Below, one piece after another: positions 1 through 13,300 of a stretch of 64,000 nucleotides of DNA. The notes beneath the pieces were generated by a model. It was not told the DNA's origin, did not search any database, and saw only the letters and a program-made list of their open reading frames with translations. The DNA is from Patellaria atrata CBS 101060 (Eukaryota > Ascomycota > Dothideomycetes > Patellariales > Patellariaceae). The DNA lies in NCBI GenBank assembly GCA_010093705.1, contig MU006098.1, forward strand, positions 696,666 through 760,665. Direction: 5' to 3'. Made by a program: the position numbers and the translations under genes. Each line of letters opens with the position of its first letter. Within the stretch, counting starts at the first letter, position 1.

Positions 1-1166
1 CTACGCATCCAACTTCCTTTTTGCAATATTCTTGATTATAAATCTAAATGCGAAATGCCGACTGTAGTATTCTTTGTGGTCCTTGACACTAGAGTATTGA
101 TTCTTGGGACACACCCTAATTAATGTTTCAAGTTAGAAGTTCGGGTTACTGCTCCCTTGTCCATCTCTAATGAAAATTTCCTTTCCTTCCACCGGACACC
201 GGGAATAATGCGTGAGAACGAACGAGTTTCCCTACCGTCGTTTTACAAACGAAAAGGGCGTAAGTAAATAGGCCTAAATAGCTAATACCCGGTGAATAAA
301 AGAGCTTTAAGGGACTGTTATTTTAATACCTCCTCCTTACTACATTAACACCCCTCTCTAAAAAGGGGAGGAGACTAACCTAAAGGGGTAGTCAAATAAA
401 GTATACCTTATATACCTACCCTCTGGTAGGAGGACGCCTTCCATTTTAATATAGATCTTAACGCTTCATCTTCATCTATAGCGGTAGCTTAAATTCATGC
501 TCAGATTCGTACTCAGATTCGTACTCAGATTCGTACTCAGATTTGTGCTTTGATTCGTGGTTAGATACGGCTTTAGATTCGTAAGGTGCTTAGACACATC
601 TCCAGATACGGCATCAGATACGGCATGGATTCGTGCTTATATAGAAGAATTTAACGGACTTTATTAGTTAAGTTTCAGAGTAGATAATACTTCATAAACG
701 ACAGCCAATTATAACCTTAATCGTGCAGTCATATTATGAATTCTACACTGGGCTATGTATAGATCTTAGATACCTGCATTACTAAGGTACAACTTGTTCA
801 GTAATCGAAACTCCCATGCTTTGAAGATACCCCTGATCATCGTGCGGTAAAAGTCTTCCAGATTGGGATTCAATGACTAAGGATGTCAAAGGGCGTACCT
901 AAAGTTATCAGAAACTTAACAGAACCTCATGATGATTGTCAAAGACAGTCAAAGCGCATAGGTGTATTATTTGTAATAACTCGGTCGAAAGAGAACTCGA
1001 AAGAGCGAGAAATGGAGCGGATAAAAGATAAACTGAGGAGGCCATCCCACTACCAATATTCTCAACAGATAACTTAAACTCTAAGACGACAACAACAACA
1101 CGTTGATTCAGATTCTCAAACACTCTCAACTAACACTCGAACATCACATAATTCTCGAATTCCAAA
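1..1166. other. AT-rich gene-free left flank and promoter of the reductase gene
   Basis: No open frame of interest is visible in the first 1.1 kb. The first 850 bases are noticeably rich in A and T and in TAATACC/TATACC-like strings, unlike the flanking genes, and hold a 12-bp minisatellite (separate entry). This could be a decayed repeat or RIP-affected DNA, but no transposon remnant is recognisable. The last 100 bases before the ATG at 1167 are CA-rich, as is common for fungal 5' leaders. Confidence 0.5.
489..637. repeat. 12-bp minisatellite, unit TCAGATTCGTAC
   Basis: Three perfect copies of TCAGATTCGTAC lie at 501-536, followed by diverged copies to about 584, and two copies of a variant (CAGATACGGCAT type) near 602-637. 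The period stays at 12 bases through most of the block. A multiple-of-three unit would keep an open frame (Ser-Asp-Ser-Tyr on the plus strand, Tyr-Glu-Ser-Glu on the minus strand), so it may be a relic of a coding repeat, but both frames are closed by stops around it. Confidence 0.8.
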
Positions 1167-2290
1167 ATGGCAGAAACCGTCCTCCTTACCGGCGCTTCTG
1201 GCAACATCGGTAACGTCACCCTCATCCACCTCCTCGCCGCTGGCTATAAGGTCCGCGCTGTACTACGCTCCCTCCAAAAGACCCGCGCGGCCTTGGAAGC
1301 GCAATTTCCCGTCGCAATGTCTTCCGGTGCGCTCACCTTTGTCGAGATCCCCGACATGACAATCCCGGGGTCCTTCGACGCAGCCACAGAAGGCGTGGGT
1401 TATGCCATCCATGTCGCAACGCCGTTGGCCGGGTCGGACTATGTGGAGACAATGGCGAAACCGGCGGTTAAAGTTAACGAAAATGTATTAGAAGCAGCGA
1501 GGAAGGCGGGGACCGTGAAAAGGATAGTCATCACTGGGTCCATCGTCTCGATCGTTCCATTCAAAGATGTTCGGGAAGGGTATACCTTCTCTGAGAAAGA
1601 CTGGACGGATATCGGACCTGAGCAGGCGGCCCAAAGCATTCAAGGTGGGTACGTGTACTCGAAGGTGCTGTCGGAGAGGAAGGCGTGGGAGTGGATTAAG
1701 GAGAAGAAGCCTGGTTTCGATTTGGTGGTGCTGAATGTGCCGAGTGTGATAGGCCGTAGCCCGGAACCGTTTTATACTCCGCGACCTGCAGTGATTGGGG
1801 GTAATGGAAGCTTGGTGAGGGAGCTATTCGATGTGGAGAAAGTGGGATCCTTGGTTCCATTTTCCTCGTAAGTTCCTTCACTCATCCACCCAGTACTAGA
1901 AACGCAAAAGACCTTCGCAATATCTCCTATCATTTATCTTTTGCTAACATTCTCAGGGACGTTGACGACGTAGCTCGTCTCCATGTCCTGTCCCTCAACG
2001 ATTCCGTCCCCGGTAACGAACGGTATCTCTTCGCACACCCCTCTCTGCTCTCGCCAAATCACCTTGCGAACAAGATTCGGGAAACTTATCCCGAACTTCG
2101 TGACCGGGTACCAGCCGCTGGGGAGGATAATGGCCTCCCCAAACCACTTCCGACGCTTGATACGAGCAAGGCGGATAAGGTGTTTGGAACAGCTTGGAAG
2201 GGTTTGTGGGAGAGTGCAAGATGGGCAGTTGAGGATGTTTTGGCTTGGGAGAAGAAGGAGGGGAGGACCGTGAGGGACTTGAAGGAGTAG
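1167..2290 (+). CDS. NAD(P)-dependent reductase of the extended SDR family (dihydroflavonol-reductase/cinnamoyl-CoA-reductase-like)
   Basis: Two exons, 1167-1867 and 1957-2290, give 344 aa; the 89-bp intron has a GTAAGT donor, a GCTAAC branch site and a CAG acceptor, and splicing keeps the frame. The N-terminus carries the Rossmann motif TGASGNIG (residues 8-15). The catalytic set of extended SDRs is present: Ser125 in TGS and Tyr162/Lys166 in YVYSK. The spacing and the C-terminal part resemble the fungal branch of dihydroflavonol-4-reductase-like enzymes, including methylglyoxal/aldehyde reductases (Gre2-like) that reduce ketones or aldehydes with NADPH in the cytosol. The ATG sits in CCAAAATGG, a good start context. 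Substrate cannot be read from the sequence. The neighbour is an unrelated permease, so no pathway is implied. Confidence 0.9.
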
Positions 2291-3518
2291 GGGCTTTAGT
2301 GTCTAGCGATAAGTCGGTAAAGGGATGTGCGATATACAGATTGCCTATCATATATTAGACCTCCTGTCTATTTCTATCAAGTTTTTGTATAAGTTACTTC
2401 AGCATAGCTGCTCTTATCCGATAACATCCTCCTATTCCCTCAGAATAGCTCAAATACCCACCATACAAACATCATCGAACCGTAGCTGAACTCCATGGTA
2501 TAGAAAGGGTGGGTTCAATAAAAGCTCCTTTCAAACTCTCTCAACAATAAAGCGTTTATCATCTAAGGGACCCCGTAACAAGGAGTAGCAATCCCCATCA
2601 CCACGCCCACAGCAGAATTCTCATCCCCTTATTCTAAAGCAAACCCCTCTGATTGGCCCACCCGCTCCACATGACACCGCGTCCGGCTAGCGCGTCCATG
2701 TCAGGGCAAAGTGCACGCCCTACGCTCCCGTCACCACCAAAAGCAAACGGAAGACAAATGTAAAATAAAAAAACAAAATCGAGGGCAGGATGGATATGAA
2801 AATGTTCGGCTTCGCACCTGCCTAGACGGGAATATGAGCAGTCATACATTTTCCGTTGTGTTCCCGCGATGATTCTGGGTGGTTTTTGATGTCTTTCATT
2901 TAGTAGCCCTACCGGATTATTCCAGGTTAGATATATTGGTAAGGTAGTTGCTGAATCTGGAGTTAGAGTGGGAGTGGGAGTCACGACACAGATCCGCAGG
3001 AACCCTTGAGTTTATTGTTAAAGGCGAGTACATTCCAACAGGTCCTACATCATAGGTACAGCAACTCACATCACAGCACCGAACCGAAGATGACGCTAGG
3101 ATTCATCGTCGAAAGTACGGTAAAGCTCACTGACGACAATGTACTCAATCTCATCGGTTATACGCGCTCTCGTCGGTGGAAAAGAGGGATATTTGAGTTT
3201 TATCACCCTCTACCCGTGGTATTGCTCACTTATTGTACCCCCTACAGACGAAGAAGAGACGCGGATCATCCCATGACGCACGATATCGGGATACCGACCT
3301 ACCTTAGTTGACGTAGAAAGACACGGTCCTCGAAGCGCCAGACCAATTACGACTACACGCTTCAAGGAATCAGAACTTTATGAAAGAGCACCCCTCACAT
3401 GGAGGACGGAAAAGATCAGATCAAAAAAGCGTTCTTCATTCCGCTGCATCTGCATACATTACTAAATCACTGATTACCCCCAACACTCTTTCGGTTCCAC
3501 CTGGTATCTACTTTGAAA
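2291..3518. other. Intergenic, between two convergent 3' ends
   Basis: The stretch separates the reductase stop from the permease stop. Short open frames exist on both strands (for example around 2634-2984 minus), but they have no recognisable motif, splice structure or codon bias. Nothing else was seen. Confidence 0.5.
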
Positions 3519-5498
3519 CTAAAATACAACATGCAAAGCCCTACGCCAGGCGGGCATAGCCGACAACCTGGCTCTGTGCGCATGGATGCGCGGCCAATCG
3601 ATCTCCCTGCGTCCGGTATCGACGTCGATCTGGTGGGTGCGGAGCCAACCGGTCTTCTTCCAGAAGTAACCGCAGATCCAGAAGAGCATGACGACCGGGA
3701 GGGCGAGGTAGGCCTTGAAGAAGCCTTCGGCGTCGTTGACACCACCACCTAGAGGCCAGACGGCAACGTAGAACTGCACGAATGTGTTAGTATTTCACAG
3801 TTCACTCCGGAATTTTCTGTCAGTTAAGGAAGAGGCTTGCTTACCTGAGCGATCAAGACGAGGATAACCATACCGAGACCTAACCAGGAGCCGTAGACAC
3901 CGAAAATAGCATGGAAGGGAATTTCATCAAGGGTGTGACCATGATAAGCCCAGGCCTTTCGGAAGCGGATGTGGGCGAGGCAGATGGAGCCCCAGGTGAA
4001 GAGAGCAGCAAGACCGGATAAAGCGAGCAGCCAATCGAAGATCTCGGGACCGGAAGAGCTGATATTGATATAGGCTAGGAGGCCACAAGCGATAATGATG
4101 AGGGTTGACCACAGAGGACGACCGGCACGATCGACGTAGGCGAAGAGCTTTGGTGCGTAGCCCTGCTCGGCAAGCGCGGTGAGGGTTCGAGAACCGCCAT
4201 AAACACCGGAGTTACCGATGGAAATAACTGAGACCATGATGACAACGTTCAAAAAGTGATCGAAGCCCTCAAGACCGGCATTTTTAGCAGCAATGACGAA
4301 GGGACTAGCGGTAACATCGATGAGAGGGTTGTTTCCAAGGAGTTGGTCGTCGTCGTGGCGGACCATTAGACCAACGAAAAGAAGAGAAAGGATATAGAAG
4401 AGGGTGATACGCCAGAAGACCTGCTTGATTGCACCGGGAAGGGCCTTGACGGGGTCCATGGCCTCAGCAGCCGCAAGGCCGACTAGTTCCGTTCCGGAGA
4501 AAGCGAAGGCGGCAGAAACAAAGACAGCACAGACACCCTTGAAACCGTTGGCAAACGCTCCTGGATCGTAGAAAAACCTTGCACCGTGGTAAGAGCTGAA
4601 TTGGCCATCAGAGGGTCCACCACCGCAAACGCAGATAACACCAATGATCATAAAGATGATAATGGCAGCAAGTTTCAGGCAACTGGACCAGAATTCTTCT
4701 TCTCCGTATCCGAGGACGCCAAAGACGTTGATGGCGATGATAATGACCAAGAACATGGTAATCCAGACGCTATACCAAATTAGCGAAGAGTAATTTTAGG
4801 ATCTTCATCTCGTCACCTACCCCACGTTTACATCGACTTGCCAATAGCTGATGGTGATACCGGCAACGACAAGCTCGAGAGGTAGCACAATGGCCCATTG
4901 GAAGACGTAATTCCAGCCCATAGCGAAACCCCAAGATGGATCGATGAAGCGGGTTGAGTAGGTGTAGAAACCACCAGATACGGGATACATGACAGCGAGT
5001 TCACCAAGAGCATAGACGACGTTGAAGATCATGATACCAATGATACCGTAATCTAAGAGAATACCACCGGGACCCTGGAGGAAAATATTAGCGGGAAGCC
5101 TTCACTTTGACTCTCTTAATACAACATACAGCACGATTAAGAGCACTTCCAGATCCGACGAAGAGACCGGCACCAATGGAACCCTAATAGAATGTCAGAA
5201 ACGCGTCCCGATTCTCGGTGAGGAGAAAAAAGCTTACACCAATGGCTATCATGTGAAGATGGCGAGGTTTAAGAGTTTGATTCAGTTGATTAGCTTCATC
5301 AGCTATCGTTCGTCTCTTGAAGGACTCGGGAGTGCATCCCATACGGGTCCAGAAGCCAAGTGGTGCTCCTCCATCGTATTGCTCAAAAGCAGCCGCCTTT
5401 GGAGCATCATAGGCAGGAACATCATCGCTGGCGTTAAATGGAGCGAGACCTCCGTCATGGACGGCGTCCTTCTCTGTGAAGTCTGGTTTTGCGGCCAT
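3519..5498 (-). CDS. Amino-acid permease, APC superfamily (yeast AAT/Gap1 type)
   Basis: Five exons on the minus strand: 5498-5238, 5183-5130, 5074-4821, 4769-3845 and 3773-3519, giving 582 aa. Introns are 54, 55, 51 and 71 bp. The cytosolic N-terminal segment ends in LNQTLKPRHLHMIAIG and the next exons supply GSIGAGLFVGSG, the signature of TM1 in fungal amino-acid permeases. About 12 hydrophobic segments follow, with the family motif FSGTELVGLAAAE in the middle. The protein is expected in the plasma membrane as a proton-coupled importer of amino acids. Sequence is closer to the general (Gap1-like) permeases than to the Dip5 or Can1 groups, but specificity is not settled. Length is typical. 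The 2.6 kb of upstream DNA would allow extensive nitrogen control. Confidence 0.9.
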
Positions 5499-8089
5499 AT
5501 TGGACGCGGTACTGCAAGGAACGAGAAACGAAAAAATCTATGAAAAGGACTGTTTCCAGACAAAAGGGACGCGCTGGTTAATGTACGACCGCGCGTAAAG
5601 CCGATGCGTGACCAGCATCCTGGAGAGGGGGAAGCATGTTGCATTTAAGCAGATCTGGAGAGCTCTAACATCGCAATAATCTAACTGATAAGAGAACGTC
5701 TGGGCAACACACTTGGCCCGAGAGAGATATGGTATTGGATTGAATTGGAGCTTCTGGATGGGATACACGGTTCCACCGGCATCTTGGCTGGTTCCTTGCC
5801 CAGAACGGATGAAAGCTATGGCGTGTGGTGATGTTGCAGTGACTTGCAGACTGAGGAAGGTCTTGGAGGAATAAGCTCGCCCAATTCACGCCATTACGGA
5901 ATTTGATGTTACAGGATCGCCTTAAACCATGACTTGGCTCAAGAGGTAACTCGAGGGGAAGACTAACAACCATGCGGCTCCCAAGCCCTTGGCTGTAATG
6001 AGGGACTTCTTACCTTCTTGAAGCACTTTAGTTCGCCTAGAGAATTTCACGCCAACCAAGAGTGGCGACATGCGGTGCTGAACTACCAAAACGAACAACT
6101 TCCCGATGTAGGATTGTCTTCGAAAGCCTTGACATGACCAAAACATCAAAGCGCAAATCTTCTAGAAGGACGAGTCAGAAGTCAGAAATCGAAATTCTCA
6201 CGCGACAGTAGTAGTGAGGGGGGTTTGATCATCATGATTTGCTGGTACAAAGAAGACACACAAAAATTGCTTGCGACAAATAACTTTACTTTCTGCAACG
6301 GATGTCGGAAACGAATTGGACATGGTCTTGGATGTCTCTTGGTCCGCCCGGGTATCCCGATATGCTGGCGCTTTTACAGTAAAAGAGGAAACGTGAGGGG
6401 TATGTATGCATCGGCCCAACTCTACGGCCACTGGAAACATCAAACATGTGCTATTATTCCAAATCCAAAGGGGCACGGTAGTAGGGGAAAAAATACTTTT
6501 TCTCTTTCTATCAGTTTCGAACTCTCAGATGATAGGAGGATCAAGTCCGTAGGGCTGAATCCACCTGCTCAACAGAGTAGTTGTTGCTTTGTACCAGTCG
6601 AGATAGTCTCCGAGCGTACGAAGGGTATCCCTTGGGGTTTGGGTAACTCCACTCCCCACGTTATTAAATCGTGGTACACAATGCATATTACTCCTAGACT
6701 CCTTGGGGCATCAGTGCAGTCGTTCAATATAATACTATATTCATGTCTTACCAACGGTCGATGGCCTGCATCGCCCTTCTACCGGTGAGATGGGAGTCTT
6801 GTACTGTACCTCTTATCTTGTCATACCTCAATCTCACCACTTGTCAATTGTCAACTCCACCACACCGGTACAACTATCAGATATCAGCCAAGTTATGGCC
6901 AAGCCGGTCCGTTGGCATCTAACAAAAGCCAATAACGTCAAGAGATTAGCATAGCAGCTTTAGACGATCGGAAGGCAAAGGGCCTAGCGCTGCTTGTTGA
7001 CTTGCTCTCGCTAAAGGGAGTGATAGAGAGACCTTGTGATGCAAGAGCCAGCGAAAGGGATTGAAGCTGTTTGTCATATCGCCCAAAGATTGACAGCCAC
7101 ATAAGGTAGTTCCATTAACGAAAGTAAAAAGGGTTCCAATGATGTCAAGTTCAAAGATGCGTCACACCGTCAGAAGAACTCCCTAGTGACGGGTATCTGG
7201 AATTTCCAGTTCAAGCGCAAGTGCATACAGCCAGACGGTGCCTGAAAAGAAGGCGTGGGGAGGCAAAAGCGTCATAACAGAGAATTTATCTACTTCAACA
7301 TCCCGCCCTAAACATTCTAGGTCCTCTTTTACCTCGACTCTTCGAATGATAATCATGAAATTTGAGTCATTATTGACCACTGCTTATCAAAATCCAAGAC
7401 TTTTTTTCGAAAATGTGATACCATACCGAAGATAAGCTGTGGCAATAATGAAGAAAAGAGGAATCACCCGAAATTTGAACAAATGCGCGAAAGAGAAAAT
7501 GTGGAAGCCGAAACGGAAAAGGCTAGACGGAAGGGAAAGGAAATGCCAACTGTCCGTGTCGTCTGCCGTGAGGATTTCGCAATTCCCGTCGTGAGGCTTG
7601 ATCCTCCTCAATTCCTCGCGTTTAGCAGCAAAAAGCAATTTACACGAGCCAAGCATGCGCCACTGATACTGAATTTACCGTACAGCGCACGTGAGAGATT
7701 TCCCCGCATAGTCTCGGCTTTCCCATCTCGTGCAAGTCGCTTCGGGTCGGGAATTAGGGTCGCTGTTACGGGTTTGGTAGAATTGTTGCTGCTTCATGGA
7801 TAGAAAAAGAGCTGACTTAGAGCACTAGAACTAAATAGTATAGAGTATAATATTAGTTCTAAGCACTTAGAGCTGGGTATTGCGAGTATTTCGATGCAGT
7901 TTGGGATTAGGCTTTGTCACGTGGAAAACTTAATATAGATGCCAAGAGGATCTCATCTCAGTCTAATCTAATCTCAATCTCAATCTCATCTTATCTTCTA
8001 CCTCAGTGGGGCTGCCTAAAGCTCCTCCAAAGCTTTATGCTTGGTACCTCACGACAACAAACAATATCGAACCTCAACCTACAATCACC
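5499..8089. other. Long intergenic region between divergent permease and CSN1 genes
   Basis: About 2.6 kb with no convincing gene. The longest frame (6225-6788 plus) lacks family motifs and looks random. One copy of the GTACTGTAC motif lies at 6801-6809. From about 7940 to 7995 there is a pyrimidine-rich run of repeated AATCTC units just upstream of CSN1, typical of fungal core promoters. Confidence 0.5.
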
Positions 8090-9688
8090 ATGGCTAACAA
8101 CGTAGAGCAATCGCCATACTTTCGGAAACAGATTGCTTCCGGAACAATCATCACGCGAGGTAAATTCATCTATCTCGATTTCGCAAACTTCACCCACTTA
8201 CCCCCATTGTAGATCCACCAAAATTCGACCTCGACGCATACATATCTAATTACATCGGAAGAACACGTCTAGATCGACTCACATTGATTGGTCAAACATC
8301 GACCTACCTTTCCCTTGATGCTTTACATGCCGCCATAGCTCAATCAAAACAGGGTGCAGAGGTGCAGACCTATCTCAACCTTACAGAATGCCTGCACGAT
8401 ATCAACCCTTCAGACGCACTAGCCGTACCAGACGTAACATGGGTGGAGGAGACGACGAGAAGAGTGAAGAATGAGACGGATAGGCTTGAAGCTGAGCTGA
8501 AGGCATATAAGAACAACTTGATTAAAGAAAGCATCAGGGTATGTCACTCAATCCCCGTAAACAATTTCCTACGAACAATACTAGTGTTTTTAACGATATG
8601 AATAGATGGGTAACGAAGAGCTCGGTGCACATTACCTCTCCGTTGGTGATTTCACCTCCTCCTATAAATCATATTACCGCATGCGCGACTACTGCACCAC
8701 CCCAAAACACATCACCGAAATGTCACTCAAGCTCATCTACGTCGCGCTCATGCAGCGCAATTTCATGACAGCACAATCTCAGATTCTAAAATTACAGACT
8801 CAGGCAACAGCACGGGCCGAAGACAAGACAAAACTGGAGCCCATACTCACAGCCTGCATGGGACTCGCCCAGTTATCCACCGGTTCCTACGCCGACGCCG
8901 CATCCTCTTTCCTATCCGTATCCCCCAACTTCATAACCTCCGAACCCCTTGGCGGGATCGACTTTACCCACGCAGTTCTCACACCAAACGACATAGCCGT
9001 CTACGGCGGGCTGACAGCCCTCGCCTCAATGAACCGCGCAGAGCTCCAATCCCGCGTCCTAGACAACTCCACCTTCCGCACCTTCCTCGAACTCGAACCC
9101 CACATCCGTCGCGCCATCTCCCTCTTCTGCTCGAGCAAATATTCCGCCTGTCTCGCGACTCTCGAAGCTTACCGCGCTGACTACACACTGGACATCCACC
9201 TCCACGCCCACATCGCGGACATATACAACCAGGTCCGCGTCAAGAGCATCCAGCAATTCTTCATTCCCTTCTCCCGTGTCACGCTGGACGAAATGGCCCG
9301 TGCTTTCCCGCCTCCGTCCCAATCCACATCCACCGAAAATTCAAATTCCAATGAAAACTCCAAACCCCACTCTATCGACGACGAACTCTCATGCCTCATT
9401 TCTGCCGACAAACTCCCCGCTCGCCTCGACCTCGTCGACCGTCTACTCATCGCGCCCGCCGCGTCCCCGCGCCTCGCGGCCCACGCTGACGCCGTCGAGA
9501 TGGCGAGGAGGTACGAACATACGCTTCTCTTGAGATTGGGGCGTCTGAATACGCTCAACTCCGGTCTGGACGTTAAGGCGCCGAAGGAGAAGCAGGGCGG
9601 GTTTGGGGAGTTTGTGGGCGATTTGGAACAGATGGGGAAGGAGGGGTTGAAGGGGTTGGGGAGGTTTGGGATCGGTGGTAGAGGATAG
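8090..9688 (+). CDS. csn1: COP9 signalosome subunit 1 (PCI-domain protein)
   Basis: Three exons, 8090-8159, 8213-8538 and 8606-9688, give 492 aa. I chose the ATG at 8090 (CACCATGG, strong context) over an in-frame ATG 84 bases upstream. The N-terminal half is helical repeat of the RPN7/CSN1 type; the region after residue 132 (GNEELGAHYLSVGDF, then YYRMRDYCTT) is highly characteristic of CSN1. The PCI winged-helix domain lies at roughly residues 290-400, and the tail is Gly/Lys-rich (about 455-492). CSN1 is a scaffold subunit of the COP9 signalosome, which removes Nedd8 from cullins; in filamentous fungi this complex controls development and secondary metabolism. A Ser/Asn-rich insert sits near residue 370. 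Assignment is by motif recall and was not aligned. Confidence 0.9.
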
Positions 9689-10369
9689 ACAATTAAGAGG
9701 AAAAGGGGAGGAAGTATCGGGGATACGGGGGGATTGAAGGGAGGGAAAGGGGAAAAGCGAGGCAGGGATTTGTGGAGGGGTTTATGCGAGTAGTATTGTA
9801 GCATCACCCGGCGTTTTCTTTTCACCAGAGCTCGCATTCAGGAGCGCCCTCTTCTCGCTGTGGATGAATATGAATGACGTCCTATACCACAGCTTATCGG
9901 CTGTATTGAATCTTTGGTGAAGCCTGCGATGAGGGTGTGTGGACCAGTCATGTCGACCGACTGACGAATGTTCTAGCTAGGAAGATGAAGGGGATCGAGG
10001 GTAGATTAGCAGCTACGCTATCCCAATTCGATGTGGCTAATTGTGGCATGGAGATAGGAGATTGGTATATCGGTAAGGCAAACTGATATAAAGCCCGGTG
10101 AGGAAATAGATTGCATTATCATATGTACATACACGGTAGGCAATGGAAGGGGTATACCGGTATCCCGCAAGCAAGACTGACACCCAGCACCGAACTCCAA
10201 TATCCCAACTCCATCCAATACCCCTGGTACCGCTAAAAGGCCGGAGACTAAAGAACTGAAAACAAAGGAGCTGTACACTGTAGCTCGAAAGAGACCATAC
10301 CGAGTCCCACCCACATCGAACTCATCCCCTTTCCCAGTCCTCCGCATCCGCGCAAGGCTGAAGGCTTGT
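9689..10369. other. Intergenic, between two convergent 3' ends
   Basis: The first 100 bases after CSN1 are purine-rich on the plus strand. No frame with family features was found. Both neighbouring genes end here, so the region should hold two 3' UTRs. Confidence 0.45.
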
Positions 10370-13300
10370 CTAGCATACCACGCTCAGCCGTCTTGGATTC
10401 CGTGACGGGATAGATGGGACCGGTCCCCCATGTACGCCCTCTAGTCCCGTTGTCGCGTCTCCGGACGCTTTGGACTCTTTCGCATCTTCTGTCATCGTCT
10501 CTTTCGCTTCCACCTTCTTCTCTATAGTCCCCGATCTTGATCCCGATCCCGACATCTCACATCCATCGACCGAGGTGGCCGAACTCCCCGAGCTCCGAGA
10601 AGTTGCGAGACTCCAGCTCCAGCTGGTTTCGGTGTTGGTGTCAGATTTTGCACTCTCGCTCTCGCTGCTTGAGCTTCTGCGGTCGGTGCAGGTATCTAGC
10701 CGTATCGGAGGGATGGCGGCGGGTTCGCCCGCGTGTGGAATATACATCTGAGATGCGTCGAGGAGGGGCGAGCGTGCAAATTGAGCGTTAGGGTTACCCG
10801 AGCGCGAGAGCGAGGAACGTCGTGTTGGTATCGTAAGAAGTGGCAGTGTCGTCCTCATCCCCATCTCCGTCTTCATCTTCGTCTTTGTTTCCGCTGTTCT
10901 AGCACTCCAAGCACCGTTTGAGGTTTCCGGGTTTTCCGGGTTCTGCTCTGCATCCACATCCGAATCCGACCCCTCCAACGTCTCACCTCCCGATCCCGGA
11001 GGCGAAGAGACATCCACAACAACACCATTCAACCCATTCCCATACCCTTGCACGATGATCTCGCAAAAGCCCGGCGTCGGTGCCCTAGTCACCGTGCTAC
11101 CTCTTCTACCAACCACACTTCCCCTCCTCACCGGGAAAGGCGTGAAAGAGCGTAAGATCTGCGCCTTATGCACGCGCAACGGAGCCGGCATCTCGACCGC
11201 CGTGCGAGACGGGGAATCTCGGGAAGCGCTAGTCTCGCAATCAGGCCTAATATCATACCGCTTAATATCCATCCCCACCCCACCATCAGGTATCCACGCA
11301 GCACCCCCAACCCCAACCCCAATCTCCCTCTCGAAACTCCTCTCATGCAATTCCGCGACCTTCAGTGCGGCGACGCCTAGTTCCCACGGCGGTGGGCCGG
11401 CGGTAAGGATGCAGAGGGGGTAGCGGGGGGAATCTGTATCTCTGACCTCGATTGGGGCGCGGGTGACGGAAACGAGCATCTGCAGAGCTGCGTAGACGAG
11501 TAACCAGCGGACTTTCCTCGCGTCGGGGGTTGAGACTTTTTCTTCGTTTGTGGAGGCGCAGGTGCGCTCGAAAGCGAGGTAGGCTTTTACTATCGGGGTT
11601 GGGGCGGGGGGCAGATTCGTGGCGGCGAGGAGGGAAGCAAGGGCGTGGGTGGACCGGGTTGACTTGGATGGGCTGGAGGAGAGACTGAAAAGGGGTTTGG
11701 AACGCTTGGACGTGAGGAGAGGGAGGAGGGGGAGGGGGTGAGGGAGGGGGGAGTATTTGTGTCTTCGGTCGAACGCTTGGACGTTCTGGAGGACGCATAT
11801 GCCGCCGCTGGCGGGTTTCTGGGTTTGGATCGAGCAGGTCGATTCAGAGTCGACGAGGAGATCGTAGAGAGAGCGGAAGTCGAAGTAGATGGACTTCCAT
11901 AGTGGCTTTGAGAAGGGGGAGTTTCGGGGTGGAGGCCAGTAGCCGAATTTCTCGACGTAGTGGGCGTGGAGGAAGGAGCGGAAGCGGTCGAGATGGGCGC
12001 GGGCGCCGTGGCCTAAACCGAGGTGTGAGGGTGAGAGCTCGTCTTCGAGGAAGTTGCAGAGGGAGGCGGTCGTCCGGCCTATGTGGATTTCCATCTCGAG
12101 GGCGGCTCTGGTTATCAGGGCTTTGGTGATTCTAGATATGGGCTAAGACACATTAGTACGCGTTATCCTATAGTGATATTACTTGCTTATTAGAACGCTT
12201 GCAACAGAACGACTTTGAGTTGCGCTGTGTAAAATGAGGGACCCTGGCGAGGGGACATATCCGACAGTATACACACGGGTGTACAAGAAATAAAGAAAAA
12301 CCGAACAGTTCAGAATTTAGACAGGGGGAATTAGAAAATGTAGGAGAGACTCAATGATTAAACTTACAGAAAATTCAAGACTCAAATACAACCTATCATT
12401 CATACCAACGCAATGCGCATAAGCGTCGGTCCAACACTCCGCAATACGATAATACTCGGCATAATACAACGCAGCGAGCGCGTAATCCGTGCAATGTGCA
12501 AAATTCAGGTATCCCATACCATCAAGATACATCATCAGTTCCGCATGGCTATTTACCCCTTCGGATCTGAAGAGCTGAAGACGCTCCTGGAGTTCAACCA
12601 ACGTCTTCCCCAACTGTATCCCGACGAGCGGTCTACCAAAGAGAAAGGCGAAGAAGTTGCGTGTGGTCAAGTGCCAGTTAAAAGCCTCAACTTTGGACAT
12701 ATCCGCCGGCGCGGGGATATAGAGCTCGAACGCAAAATCAGACCGGGAAGTATCATATCCATAGTCCGTGGGTTCCCGTGGAAAATAGATTTTTTGGACT
12801 TGATACATATTGAGTAGATTGACGCATCTGGCCTCCTGGAGGATATCGAAATTAACGCAGAATGAAGGACCCCGTCGAGATTGTCCCATTTCGTATAGAT
12901 TAACCAGACAATTACCATCTGGGAACCAGAGCTCGGAATCCTGCTTCGAATTGAGTGTCATGCATCTTCAAACTAGAATAGCAACTTACCATTCTGATTC
13001 CATCCCATTCGGAGGTAGTCCGTGTCCGCCCATCCCATCTTTTCACATTTGCACGTCCGGCAGATTTCCTCATGATGGCGAGTGGTACAATAGAATTGGA
13101 GATTGTATCCCCTAATGTTGCGTTCGAGGCCTTCCGAGAGAAGTTGGGGATGTCCAATGGCCTAGGTAGGGAAGAAAGACCGTACGCTCGTCCAGTTCCC
13201 GGCGTCACAGCCTTCCCAATTGCGATATTTTGATGTTTCAGGGGAAGAACGTGGATGGTTCCCCGTCTACGATGCTGTTGTCGTCTCACGGTCGAGGTAT

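Noticed and set aside
1-880. Transposon remnant in the AT-rich left flank
   Set aside because: No terminal repeats, transposase or reverse-transcriptase traces could be seen on either strand.
2634-2984. 116-codon frame on the minus strand
   Set aside because: No motif and no conserved-looking block; between two convergent genes.
6225-6788. 187-codon open frame on the plus strand
   Set aside because: No family motif, no plausible splice context and a composition like translated non-coding DNA.
7940-7995. AATCTC-rich pyrimidine tract as a tandem repeat of interest
   Set aside because: Imperfect, short, and normal for a fungal core promoter.
8006-8089. Upstream in-frame ATG for CSN1
   Set aside because: Weaker start context than the ATG at 8090, and the extra 28 residues look like translated leader.
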